NCBI GenBank assembly: GCA_028386065.3
Contig: JAKUCV010006715.1
Span: 91,406-155,405, forward strand
Direction: 5' to 3'
DNA length: 64,000 nt
Origin: Turnera subulata
Taxonomy: Eukaryota > Streptophyta > Magnoliopsida > Malpighiales > Passifloraceae
Positions 12,818 through 23,917 of this stretch are shown here, in pieces (positions within the stretch are counted from its first letter, which is position 1; the number at the start of each line of letters is the position of its first letter). The position numbers were made by a program, and so were the translations under genes. The notes beneath the pieces were generated by a model. That model saw nothing but the letters and a program-made list of their open reading frames with translations, made no database searches and had not been told where the DNA came from.

Positions 12818-14186
12818 GAAAAGTTTATTGCCGGAGCTCTACCAGGAAAAACCTAAGAAAGACTCAGAGAAACAGAGAGAAAAGAGAATTTCTGAAAACC
12901 AAAGATGGTGAGCGGATATTGTTGAGGCAGGTTCATAAAACAGCTGACCCCCAACCAGCTTATTCTAATTAAACCTTCTTTTTTTCTTGTAATATTTCCG
13001 CTAGGCAATACGTGTAGCTTGCGTGTATGTTAATAATGGTAGAAATATAGGCAGTTTTGGGCGGCCTCATTGTTTAAGATTGGTTAAAGATGGAAAGACA
13101 GACTGGAACCAAAACAAAAATACAGAATGTCCAAGATCATGAATGAATAAATGAAAAACTATTATTAGGCAACAAATTAATACGACCAAGCTGTCTTACC
13201 TTTTAAGCGCTCAATCGCCAATTTCACGGGTCATCTTGGCAAATAAAGATTTGTTTTGAACTGAACAATCTTTGTAGTTGATAGCACGTCTAATAGACAA
13301 TCACAAAGGAAATGCCTAACGTGTAAATATACTGATTTTATAATACTAAATGATATGTTAAGTTGTTAATACTTAATAGACCCGACATTGCACTGTATTC
13401 AGGCTTGTGTATGATTGAACTTTAAGAATCGCAAGAGAAACAAAAAAGAAAAATTAGACCCACGATAAAAGTGATAAACTAGTCATCATATGCGATCTTT
13501 ACACTCTTTTTACAAGTTTGTTTGTAACATTATCCAAAAGAAGAAAAACGAGTAATGGGAATTTCCTCACCCAAAAGATGATCTTTCTAACCTTAATTCT
13601 GTGTGATGCCAAACCCTTAACTCATTAAAAAATCACATTAGATGGATTTAAAGGATCAAATTTTTCTCATTGTCATAGGAAGAAGGCTGTGACATGACAA
13701 TAGACGAAAGAACATTAATGTAATCAAACTTATTTGGACAGTTGGCCAGTTGCCAAACCAAACTAAAGCAGCTAATGGGCTATAAACTCATGGGCAAGTT
13801 CTTTGCTCCTAATCAAATCAACCATTATGAAGTATGAACAGATACGTGATGGATCCTCTTTGGGCCTAAAATTCCAAATACCACCAAACGAATCCCAACT
13901 TGCATAGAATTTTATTAAATTTGCTGCCACTTGCTAATCCTCTGGAATGGACATAACTGTGGCAGGCACACGACCACTAGCACTGAACGTGACGATTGAC
14001 AAATAGGAAACAAACACTCCTCTTTTAAGAAACCCAAAATGTCTGCTCCATCATCGGGCCACGCAACCAAGCCCCCCATCCTACGATCCATATCTCTCCA
14101 CGTCACCATTTCCCGAGCCTATCAGACCATACCACCCCCATTCAACGTAACCAAATTATCCACCTTTAATCCCCAATCTACCCTCC
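12818..14186. other. Divergent promoter region between NOI (-) and SDH2 (+)
   Basis: About 1.4 kb of AT-rich non-coding DNA. The left part should hold the NOI leader and promoter, the right part the SDH2 promoter. No further gene, repeat or structured RNA is evident. Confidence 0.55.
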
Positions 14187-14194
14187 TATAAATA
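14187..14194 (+). promoter_or_regulatory. TATA box of SDH2
   Basis: TATAAATA lies 175 bases before the ATG, followed by a C/T-rich leader, as is common in highly expressed plant genes. Confidence 0.55.
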
Positions 14195-14361
14195 AAACCC
14201 CACCAAAATCACTCACTATTCCCCGTTTCCAATTTTCTCTCGCTTCTTCTTCTCCTCCTCCTTCCCCAACAAAAAAGAAATACTCACACCAATAGAGAAA
14301 CCCTTTCCTTTTTTCCAGACCCAGAAGAAAAAGTTTCCTTCTTTCCCTCTATCTTAAAGAA

Positions 14362-16278
14362 ATGGCATCTGGGTTGTTGCTCCGGCGAGGCGTATCGGCC
14401 TCCCGGCTCGCCTCTCCGGCGACCCGATCCGTCCCGACCCGGTTCCACGCGACGGAGGCGGAGCCGGCGAAGCCCAACCTCAAGACCTTCCAAATCTACC
14501 GGTGGAACCCGGACAACCCCTCGAAGCCGGAGCTCCAGGACTACCAGATCGACCTGAAGGAGTGCGGGCCCATGGTCCTCGACGCCCTAATCAAGATCAA
14601 GAACGAGATCGACCCGTCCCTGACTTTCCGGCGGTCCTGCCGGGAAGGAATCTGCGGGTCCTGCGCCATGAACATCGACGGCTGCAACGGCCTCGCTTGC
14701 CTGACCAAGATCCCCGCCGGGAGCTCCAGCACCATCACGCCGTTGCCCCACATGTTCGTGATAAAGGATCTGGTGGTGGACATGACCAACTTCTACAACC
14801 AGTACAAGAGTATCGAGCCGTGGCTGAAGAGGAAGAGCCCCCCGCCGGAGAAGGGGAAGGAGATTCCGCAGAGCAAGAAGGACAGGGCTAAGCTTGATGG
14901 GATGTACGAGTGTATCTTGTGTGCTTGCTGTAGTACTTCTTGCCCGAGTTACTGGTGGAATCCTGAATCGTATTTGGGTCCTGCGGCTTTGTTGCATGCT
15001 AATAGGTGAGTAAAGTTTGTGCCTTTTTTGTGGGTTTTGTTGAAACAGTTTGTTTAAAGATGGTGGGTTTTTTAGTGGTTTTGTGGAAATGGTTTAGTTG
15101 TATTTTTTTGGGGTTGGTGATAGTCTAGCTGTTTTACGTAGTTTCAGGATTTGGGGTTTAGAGGGTTTAGAGTTGGGAGACGGGGATTTATTGACCTTTG
15201 AAAGTAAATAGGGAACTGTGAAGATTTGCTTTTATTGCTAAAAGATTATGGTGTTCAATGCGGATATGAAACTGGTTGATTGACTTTGATTCTCTTACTT
15301 AGAAAGAGTGGAAAAGGGTTAAGAGAGTATTTAAGGATTCAATATGTACGGGCCATTGTTTTGTTTATTTGATTGTGCGATCTTGCGAGATTGAAATTCC
15401 TTGGTTTTATGCCGAATACTTGGCTTCTGTTTTGTTATTTTCGGGGATACATAGATGATTTTGTACGCTTGGCTTTTGTTAAGTTCAAGAATAGTTAGGT
15501 GATTTAGTTATCTGTGTCTACACTGCTTGTGTGTTTTCTGGCATGATTACCTTTGCCTCTCTCGCTTTGTTTTCCTAAAGTTTGGAACTGCAAAGACCAA
15601 ATTCAGGATTGTGCTTATTATCATTCTCATGTTGTATTTGGTTTAGATTCCCCCTATCTTGGAAAGCATTGCTTTGAAGAGATTTCTTCCTAATGTTTCA
15701 TAAGACTGCTGGTTTTTGGTATTCAGCTTTGCTTTCATGTTATCTAGAATCATTGTCTTCTTATTGGGTAGGCTTTGTTTTTCGTGAACTTGTGTCAATT
15801 AGTCCAATTAATCTTAGGCACCAGCAATATGCGCCTGTTGCATGTGAAACTTTGTAAGGGTACTTTATACGCTAGATGGTGGAAAGAACTTGAGAACTGC
15901 ATAATTCACCTTTCATGTGTGGCTGCTGTGTTGTATAATGTTTATTCTTGTGCCTATAATGTGTGGGTGTCCATCCTGTGAAAATTTCTTTGTTTGTTAT
16001 TATTGTGACGCAGCTTAAAATTTCAAGCAAATGGAGCCATAATTTTAGTTAAGCGAGGGGGGGATTAACTCATTTGTGTTTCTGCTGGTGGTACTTGCAG
16101 GTGGATCAGTGATAGCCGTGATGAATATACCAAGGAGCGACTGGAGGCTATCAATGATGAGTTCAAACTCTACCGGTGCCATACCATATTAAACTGTGCG
16201 AGAGCCTGCCCCAAGGGTTTGAATCCTGGAAAGCAGATCCAGAATATCAAGAATCTCCAGCCAGGGATCGGACACTAA
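14362..16278 (+). CDS. SDH2: Succinate dehydrogenase iron-sulfur subunit, mitochondrial, 273 aa
   Basis: Exons 14362-15005 and 16101-16278 splice within an Arg codon and give 273 residues. This is subunit B of respiratory complex II, passing electrons from succinate oxidation to ubiquinone at the inner mitochondrial membrane. Residues 1 to about 30 form an Arg/Ser-rich mitochondrial presequence. The 2Fe-2S ligands are Cys93, Cys98, Cys101 and Cys113. The second cluster region begins at Cys184 (CILCAC then CSTSCP), and the third lies in exon 2 ([12 protein letters not shown]), with the complete set for the 4Fe-4S and 3Fe-4S centres. Length and motifs match plant SDH2-1/SDH2-2. Exon 1 is much more GC-rich than the flanks. 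The single 1.1-kb intron falls just before WISDSRDE. Confidence 0.97.
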
Positions 16279-17261
16279 GGATGATCATGTGCTTTGACCA
16301 GATATTCTAGAATTTTTTTCTGAAGACTGCACAACATTGTATGGTTTCAAATAATATTTGCACTATTGTGTAGTCCATCCAATTTGTATTTAAATTGTAG
16401 GATTGTTGCCCCTTTTACAAAATAACGTCAATAGATCTATTGATATACTTTCATTCAGGGCTTTTGGATGTGACAGCTCTGTGCAAGTGATGGCTTTTCT
16501 TTTGCAAATTATTCCTGAACTAATTGACCGAGTGGGAGCTTGAGCTTTATGGTGTGCTGTTAGTGGGCTAGTAGAAGCTGAAAAGAGCCAGATCGCTCTT
16601 AATGTAATGGTGAACAAATGAGAAATTTTCAATACAAATCTTTGATGCAGCCCAGTTGGATATTTAACTCATTTTCTTGCTACCTTTAGAAGTATTGAAA
16701 GAAGCATTTTACTTGTAATGCGTACTTGCTCAGAATTGGGAATTGAAGAATTTTGGATAGTAGCTAGGTGCTTTGAAAACCATATATTCTGTATTGGTTG
16801 GTTCGGGAGCGATCGGGTCCAAGAGAATGCAATTTGCTGCTGGTTTTTTCTTGAGAGGTCCCAATGGTTTGTTGGAAATTCTCTGTTATATGGTATTGAG
16901 TAAACAACTAAACAAACATGCTCTCCGACCACGCCTTCTGTCATTCAATTCTTGTCACAATAATAATAGTACTTTAACAAGAGTGCCTACAGCATGACAT
17001 TGTCATGACCCTTTCTATAATCTTGGAAATCATAATGACTTATCTTTGTCCTTGCACGGTTATGGAATGAACTCTCCCTTTATTTGCATGTATGCTTAAT
17101 GAAAATCCATGGTTTGCAAGTCATGACATAATAAGTTAGGTGTTTCATCCCCTGAACTTGAACTTCAAAATATGATTGTCACCCTGTATAAAATGCGAAC
17201 GAGACAACTCCCAATTAGCTGATCCTTCTGTCTACCATAAGCCTGAACACCACTTTCTGCA
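16279..17261. other. Spacer between SDH2 and the Cys-rich peptide gene
   Basis: SDH2 3' untranslated sequence and promoter of the next gene. Open frames here (for example 16669-16944 minus) show no recognisable protein. Confidence 0.55.
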
Positions 17262-17673
17262 ATGAAGTCATCAGAGATTGCATGCACGGTAATCTTCATC
17301 CTTTTTATCACGGTGAATGCCGCCGACGCTAGCAGTCGCCATGCATTTCTCCCGAATTCTGTAGACTTTGAGCCGCCACCAGTATTTGTGACTGTAACAG
17401 GTAAACAAAATAAAAGCATCATGTCAACCAAGGATTGTGCTTTCCATACTTGAAATAAGGAAACTTGGAATGGCAACTGACATGTGAATCGTATGCAATG
17501 AACGAACCTACAATAACAAAATGAGTGAATTCTACACGGTTATCTGAAGGAATAATCGACTTAAGTTCTTTTGTTTTGTAGGATGCAACAATGACTGTGA
17601 TACAGCTTGCTGCCATTGCGTTATCGAGAGACAACCTCCAGTATGCGTGCTATGCTGCAAAGAAGACCGATGA
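17262..17673 (+). CDS. Secreted cysteine-rich peptide with eight mature Cys, 76 aa
   Basis: Exons 17262-17400 and 17582-17673 join in a Gly codon (phase 1) and give 76 residues. Residues 1 to about 21 form a signal peptide (hydrophobic core VIFILFITV, then ADA). Residues 22-46 are a cysteine-free, proline-containing stretch that may be a propeptide. The whole cysteine module is in exon 2: Cys 48, 52, 56, 57, 59, 68, 71 and 72, ending KEDR. The pattern CC-x-C-x8-C with a PPVC turn recalls Bowman-Birk inhibitor loops, but the loop is one residue longer and the second half is missing, so inhibitor activity is not supported. It is probably an apoplastic peptide (defence or development); I do not recognise a named family. 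It lies between SDH2 and the convergent ATP12 gene. Confidence 0.75.
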
Positions 17674-18438
17674 GTTGCTTGGTTGATGGCTGCAGAAATG
17701 ATACTTTGCAATAGTGGAATTTTAGCCATTAGGGGTCAGCTTGCCACCATCTAGGATGAAAGACTGCACTTTCCATTCAAATATTTTTGTACAATACGAA
17801 ATTGTTCAGCTTGTAAGTGTTTTCTGAACTTTTTATTAGTTTAAGGATTTGATATGAAAGGATTAACAAGGCATGGCGCCAATAAAATGATTTACTCTAG
17901 TAAATTTAACTTGGAATGACCACAAGACACAATTAGATTCTCTCTACTGTCTGTTAGAAAGTACAAAGCGTGCAAAATAATTGCTGCATCCACCTCAATT
18001 TGTAAGATGATCAAATATGACCCCGCACCTGACATCTTACCCTTAGGTGATGAAGACCTCACATATATCCTAGATCCCGCCAAAAAACACCCTTATTAGG
18101 ATTTTGGTCTTATTTCGCATGATTATTGCTAGATATTTCGAAGTTTGCTGCAAATTGTGCAGAAAAGAAAAGGCCATTTGCCATTCATCTCAAATCAGCA
18201 CTTATTGAACATCAAAGAATTGAATCCATAAAGGTGTCCTCTACAAAGTTTCCAGGCAGCCTAAATAGAAGACTCTTGCATCACGTATTCGTTTGGTTAT
18301 TACATAATTTCATCTCTATCTAAATGCTCAATGGACGCAGAGCGTATTTGTATAATCTACAACAGGTAAACCATATAAATGGGCTTCAAGCTAAAATTCC
18401 TTGAATCAGAATTATAAACATTCTACAGAGCTCTGAGT
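17674..18438. other. Spacer between convergent Cys-rich peptide and ATP12 genes
   Basis: 3' ends of both genes. Nothing else is recognised. Confidence 0.55.
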
Positions 18439-20299
18439 TCACATCCCTGAAAGACCGAGGAATACAGCAGCAGATGAAATTTGCACCCTCAGGTCAGCAA
18501 TATCTATGTCATGACCGCCTTCAACTAGACCCCACTTGCCAACCTGCGAACAAATCAACAAGGTTTAGGGAACAAAAGCAACAGGACACATCACACAATA
18601 ATAGTAAAGCCTGTTTAGTATGTGTAGAAAAGATGAATGAGGAAGATGATGATGAAAACATTGCAAGGAAGACATTGAGGAGACTGAAAAACAAGCAAAT
18701 TAAACACCTGAAAATCTTCTTCGAGTCTACTCAGTGCAACTGCTTCCTCGATATCCAACTTCCCACAAAACATACCTACAGCAATCACTAAAGAGTGTGC
18801 CGCAGATGCAATTGCATCAATTGCTGCAAGCTCACAGTCACTGGTTTTCTTAAGAAGGTCTTCCATTGCTTTAACCAAGCCTTCTTCCTGCTTGCCGCCA
18901 AAGAAACTCGAGTACACAACAGGCTTAAAGCCAAATTCTAATTTCACCCACTCAAGTAAAGGATCAAATTTCTCCACTTGCCGATCTAGGACAAAGGAAA
19001 ATACACTACATATCAGATGTCATCACTCATCACCATAAAAACCAAACAATGTTTGCATCAGGTGAGTGGTTCAACAGTAGGTTTTGCTCCCAACAATTTA
19101 TTCTCTTCCTTCGTGGTACAGGAAATGGTGAAAGGGAAAACTTTAATTTTTGATAATTCTTACATATGCACTATGCTATCCAGACACCACTGTGGTAGAA
19201 ACAAAATAACCGAAAAGATGATGAATACAGATAAACAAATCATGATTCAAAAGTCCAATGAAGCAGCAAGTATCAACAAATAACATACCATGTACATCAC
19301 TGGTGAGATTATTATCATCTGGGGCACGACAGAAAACAAGATCTTGGTTGAATTTCTTCATCAGGTGTTCAATAATCTTAGGACGGGTCAGTGGAACTCT
19401 CTCCAGTGCGGTGCATGCGAGTTTCATGAGAGGCATTGTAAAAGGTCTGATCCCATCCGTTAGCTACAACACATGACATTTCATTACATTCTTCCAATTG
19501 TACAACACGCACTAACACAAACCCGCAAGCAAATCCTAAACAGAATTGCGAAATTTTGACCGACCCCATTTCAGTTTTGGAATTTAGAAACACTCAAATC
19601 AAAATGAACGTTCCATTCCACCAAGAAGACTCAAAGACTACAACTTGAGCATTCCTAAAAACACATCCCATTTCAGACAAAACACCAGACACCAAACCGA
19701 AACAACACAAGTAAAACACCATAGATAAGCTAGAAAAAAAAAAAAAGAGACCCTTTTTAGCCAGTGCAAATCCAACACCACCCACAAAAGACACCAAGCC
19801 AGATACCGTAGCTAAAGAAAGCTACCTGATATTCCCATTCAGCGGCAATGGCCTTGGCGAGAGCTAAACTAGGCAACTTGAGAGGCCGTTTCGCTGGAGT
19901 CTTGAGCGTCCTGTAATCAAGCATCACCGTCCACCCATTCCCATCATCGGCTTCTCTGGTCGTCACTTTGTTGTAAAACCTCTTCCCCACGATCGAACCC
20001 GTCATGAACGATATCGGCATCGTCACGGACGACGAACCCGCCTCGCTTCTCGTCTTGGGGCTACCTGGCTTGATGTGTATGACGTCATTGGGATCGGCGG
20101 CGCTGGCGGTGTCAGCGAAGGTGAATGAGGAGGAGGAGGAAGAAGATGAGGCGTGGGATTGGGGTGGCGAGGGGTCTTGGGCGGAGGCGGCGGCGGAGGC
20201 GGCGGCGGAGGCGGTGGTGGCGAGGTGGCGGGAGAGTGGTGAGAGGAGCTTGGGGTTTTTGAGTGAGTGGAAGGTTTTGGTGAGTAGAGAATTTGCCAT
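18439..20299 (-). CDS. ATP12: Mitochondrial F1-ATP synthase assembly factor ATP12, 343 aa
   Basis: Minus-strand exons 20299-19826, 19463-19289, 18985-18708 and 18543-18439 total 1032 nt. The product is the ATP12-family chaperone (ATPAF2 in animals) that binds the free alpha subunit during F1 assembly in the mitochondrial matrix. Residues 1 to about 35 are a Ser/Leu/Lys presequence. Residues 36-80 are a low-complexity Ala/Ser linker, AS-rich because of GCC/GCG and TCC repeats (20130-20230). The ATP12 domain starts near residue 105 (KRFYNKVTTREADDGNGW) and continues through AAEWEYQ, the MPLMKLACTALER helix and the C-terminal IDAIASAAHSLVIAVG segment. It is divergent from the upstream direction of the cassette array and convergent with the Cys-rich peptide gene. 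Confidence 0.95.
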
Positions 20300-20979
20300 C
20301 TTTTTCTAAGATTTGTGATCGATTTCTGGTTTTACCTGGACTGGAAATGGTTTTTCGAGTTCTTAACTTCAGTTGTTGCCTGTTGGTGAGGGTTTACGGA
20401 GAAAGACGAAGTGGTCAAAGTTTGGGCTTTCTTTTTAAGATATTGGGCCTATTTGGGTTGTTTTATTGGGCTGTTATTTGGGTCATGTGAAACCAGTGCA
20501 GTGCATCCACTCCAACTTGAACATGCCCCAAACAAAGATCAGAAGCACATTCTCACAATAAGCCCTATAGTTCAACACAACTTAGAGATCCAAGCACCAA
20601 TATGATCCCTTAGAAGGCCTCCAGGCAATGCCAATCTTGAGGGTTCCCCATGGATCCATCATAATTTAGTTTTACCCAACGAGCTAGGATCAGGAGGAAT
20701 TCATGAGATCAACAAGATTTCTTTCTTTTAAATGTATCCTTACAATATCCTTTATATTTGGTATTCATATCTAAAATGTATTCTTTTATTGCAGTTTATT
20801 GTCAGGATTGGATCATGATGTACTAGTCTTACAATTTTTTTTTGGGGGGGGGGGGGGGGGAGGGAATCAATCTTGTTCCCTTCTCTACCTATCAAAGTCT
20901 TTTTGTTTCAGGAAATAAATTATTTGTTCCTACCCCATCCTGAAAGGTACATTTTTTTTTCTAGTTGAAATAGTACCAA
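20300..20979. other. Spacer upstream of ATP12, with a long G run
   Basis: It contains the ATP12 promoter (right of 20299) and, at 20844-20860, a run of 17 G preceded by nine T. No gene is recognised. Confidence 0.55.
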
Positions 20980-21410
20980 AAAAGGAATGATATTTTTGTT
21001 CATAAAAGGGAAGGTAATAAATGTTACATAATTATATGCGATAGTTAAAACTAATCACGTTAGCATCAAAACAGAAATTAAAACTAATCACGGTTTATTT
21101 CTTACGAGAAATTTATTGTGTTATCATATTTGAAACAGAATAGCAACACATCATTAGCTGGATAAAACCGATTGGATAGAATATCACCGACTGTAAATGA
21201 GTAGTAAATCCTTTTTCGAGGCCAATCCTAATTCCGTAATCCCCAAGTACTCCTTGCTCCCCAAGTTTCTCCCCCACCGACACTCTGCCCCACCGACTCT
21301 CTTCCCCCTATAAATAACACATCTGGGTTTCTCATCCCAAAACACACACAAATCCTTTGTGTCTTCTTCAATTTTTTTTTTTTTCAAGCCATCAAGAGAG
21401 TTCTTTCACG
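20980..21410 (+). promoter_or_regulatory. Conserved cassette promoter, copy 1
   Basis: This stretch closely resembles 29391-29766, the parts 25985-26058 plus 27884-28082, and 33888-34155. Shared blocks are a GGTAATAAATGTT element, an ACATCATTAGCTGGATAAAACCG-like block (in segments), a CTCCTTGCTCCCCAAGTTTCTCCC block and the TATA box TATAAATA at 21309-21316. It drives the small-protein gene at 21411. Confidence 0.7.
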
Positions 21411-21815
21411 ATGAGGCGAGAGGGACGTCCACACGGGATGGTGAGGACCTACAGGATCTTGCCCGACCCGTTTAATCCCAGACCGGATCCACGACCCTTC
21501 AAGTCCATGGATTCTCAGGCGACCGCCGGCGCATTCACCAGGGTTTCGTCCAAGCCCACCAACCACTCGAAGCCCACCGGCAAGTGCGGCATGCCCCGGT
21601 GCACCGACTGCCACGTCAACCCGCCTTTCAAGTCCAAGGACAAGGCCAAGGGTACCCAGAAGCTCAAGTCCCGCGACGTCGTGACCAACCACAGATTCCT
21701 GGCCTGGCGGGCAGGGGACAACCGCCCCGGCGCCGACGTCGGTGGGTATTCTGCAACCGAAGTTTTGGGCGAGGTGGTCGGTGACCGTTACGATTTTGAT
21801 GAGGATTATGATTGA
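21411..21815 (+). CDS. Small plant-specific protein, cassette copy 1, 134 aa
   Basis: Single exon. The ATG at 21411 (MRREGR) is preferred over an in-frame ATG at 21357 because the same MRREGR-HGMVRT start opens all four copies while upstream residues are T-run-encoded and unconserved. Visible parts are a basic N-terminus (HGMVRTYRILP), a Ser/Thr/Pro segment, an invariant KPTNHSKPTGKCG stretch leading to C-x4-C-x2-C-H, a Lys-rich helix (KSKDKAKGTQKLKSRD) and a short acidic tail. The tail is about ten residues shorter than in the copies at 28083 and 29767. I do not recognise a functional family. The basic middle and acidic end suggest nucleic-acid or protein binding, which is only a guess. Confidence 0.75.
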   Translation: MRREGRPHGMVRTYRILPDPFNPRPDPRPFKSMDSQATAGAFTRVSSKPTNHSKPTGKCGMPRCTDCHVNPPFKSKDKAKGTQKLKSRDVVTNHRFLAWRAGDNRPGADVGGYSATEVLGEVVGDRYDFDEDYD

Positions 21816-22490
21816 TATCGAGTTATGGACGACTGCGGTCCTGGGTTGCTGGGTGGTGGCTTTTTACTATTTTGTTGTAATTGATGACTCCTTTTCCCCA
21901 TTTGGTTTTGGAAAGGAGTACCCAGTATTTGTGCATGTACAAATACTAACTGCTGTTTGTCAATTCAGTGTTTGTTTGTGTTTTCTTGACTCGATTCTTG
22001 GTTGGCCTTCTTGTGCCTTCTTGGATAAGTGAATCAATGGAATTGTTGTTATTTTTCTTTACTTTTCTTTACAAACGATACAGATTTTATATTGTTTTGA
22101 CTAATTAAACAGTGGAATGCACTACATTACCTTGCTAATAACACAACTAGGAGCTATTTCATTAAGATTAAACTATCTTCTTCCAGAACTATTAGCCGGA
22201 AATCCAGGTTCCGATTTGGTCATGTAACGGTCGACTTGGGTGGAGAACCACCGCCTTCAAAATCACGCGTGATCGTTCAATGACACTAGACCCACCCAAC
22301 AGACCCGGTTTGTTTCTTTTTTGGTAGGGAAGCAGACTTCGGTCTTGAATAGATAAAGGAGCTTTGGTACTATGATTGGGCCGGCTCGGCCCATTGTTTT
22401 ATTGAAAGCACGAAACAAAGCCCATTTTCTGCAAGTGCCTAGTTCAGCTTTGCTGCCCTCCCGCCCGGTGTATGTGTATTCGACAGTCAT
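21816..22490. repeat. Cassette 3' flank, copy 1
   Basis: Shared with the flanks after 28478 and 30201: GGAAAGGAGTACC-x-AGTATTTGT, the ACGATACAGATTTTATA block, and a GGTTCCGATTTGGTCATGTAAC block near 22208. The segment near 22370-22470 is repeated at about 34255-34350. Confidence 0.65.
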
Positions 22491-22915
22491 TTTCCAGGGC
22501 GCTTTTGATTTAACCTAGCCTGTCATTTGTGAGGAAACATCTAAAGCTAAATTGTTAAAATTAGCTCTTCCATTACTATCACGAACAAAAACAAGTAGTA
22601 AAGCAGTTTACATTATTACGTACCAAACAGGAGAGCTAAAAGGTTTTACTGATTTCATTGATTTGTTTAAAGGAGCAAAAGTGAAAGAAAATGATCCTTT
22701 TAGCAGATGAAAAAGTGCATGGATGGATGTCCTAATCCTACCTTTTAGAAGACGTGATGGCAATTGCTTCGTCTTTAGTTCACTGGCAAATATCTGCACG
22801 ACAGTACATAATTAAAGAATCTGCACAAAGGAAACTTCAAAGAAAAAATGGCGTCCTGGAATTCAATTTCACTGGGAATTGCATACCAAAGTACTCGGTT
22901 GGATTGCTTTCTTTA
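22490..22915 (+). pseudogene. Partial duplicate of cystinosin-like gene A promoter and exon 1
   Basis: Bases 22490-22915 match about 23515-23985, the promoter and exon 1 of transporter A. The copied start codon is at 22848. After twelve codons an extra base in the CAAAGTACTCGG region shifts the frame, and similarity ends at TTGCTTTCTT, so only a first-exon fragment remains. It is a broken copy with no further exons. Confidence 0.8.
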
Positions 22916-22919
22916 TTAA

Positions 22920-23520
22920 AACAATGAGAGAGTATTATGATAAAATTCTATACTAAAATTAAGAGTTATTATAAGACATTATATGCTATTCATATCTAAG
23001 TTTTTTTTTATTTTCGCCTCTTTTGGTTTTTTTATGTCTTTTGATATTAAGTAAGAGTATTTATATCTTCCAAATTCACGTGCTTTTCAACATTAAGTAG
23101 AGATATTTATGTTTTTTAATTTCGCATTCATTATATTTGTTAGTATCAATGTTAAGTAGAGGTATTTATGTCTTTCAATTTAACATATCTTTTTCAATAT
23201 TAAATAGGGATGTTTATGTCTTTCAATTACGCATATTTTGCTTTTGTATATAGTATAGTGTAGATATAGATTATGCCCAAATATAATGCTTCGCTGTGTA
23301 TTACAATTTGACAAACATGGGAGTGAAGTATTTTTATATTTTAAGATTGATTAATGTCTTGTTTTTTAATCCTCTATTTGTTTGCTTATGTATCCAGTTT
23401 CATTATCATTTTTTTTTTTGATCGAATGTATCCAGTTTCATTATCACGTGGAGTAGTCGATCATTTTGATTTTCCAATGATTCACCAGACAAAAACGTAG
23501 CATCTAATCAACCTTCGGGA
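22920..23520. repeat. AT-rich insertion with degenerate tandem motif
   Basis: It separates the exon-1 fragment from transporter A. About four degenerate copies of a TTAAGTAGAGGTATTTATGT-like motif, each followed by CTTTCAATTT-like sequence, occur between 23045 and 23230. A 19-base TGTATCCAGTTTCATTATC repeat occurs twice at about 23390-23445. No gene is seen. Confidence 0.5.
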
Positions 23521-23917
23521 CAGGTCGCTTTTGATTTAACCTAGCCTGTCACTTGTGTTGTGAGGAAACATTAATTATCGACCGACGACCATAACTATCT
23601 AAACTAAAGATAAAGTTTTTAAAATTAGCTCTTCTATGACTATATGATCGCAAACACATGTAGGCTGTAGTAAAGCAATTTACATTACATACTGAACAGG
23701 AGAGCTAAAAGGTTTTACTGATTTGATTGATTAGTTTGAAGGGAGCAAAAGTAAAAGAAAATGACCCTTCTTCCAAATGAAAGAAACGTGGATGGATGGG
23801 AAATCCTAATCGTACCTTTTAAAAGACAGATGCCAGTTGCTTCTTTCTTTAGTTCACTTAAATATCTGCACAAACAGTACAAGAAAAATCTGCACCAAAG
23901 GAGACTTCAAAGAAACA

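Noticed and set aside
14502..14997. Long alternative frames over SDH2 exon 1 on both strands
   Set aside because: GC-rich coding sequence leaves other frames open; only the SDH2 frame has conserved iron-sulfur ligands.
17582..17673. Bowman-Birk protease inhibitor
   Set aside because: The reactive loop has one residue too many and lacks the usual T-x-S signature; the second loop is missing.
21585..21630. CXXCH (CTDCH) in the small proteins read as a cytochrome c haem-attachment site
   Set aside because: The proteins lack a signal or mitochondrial targeting sequence and any cytochrome fold. The conserved pattern is C-x4-C-x2-C-H within a basic, probably disordered chain, which fits metal binding better or neither.
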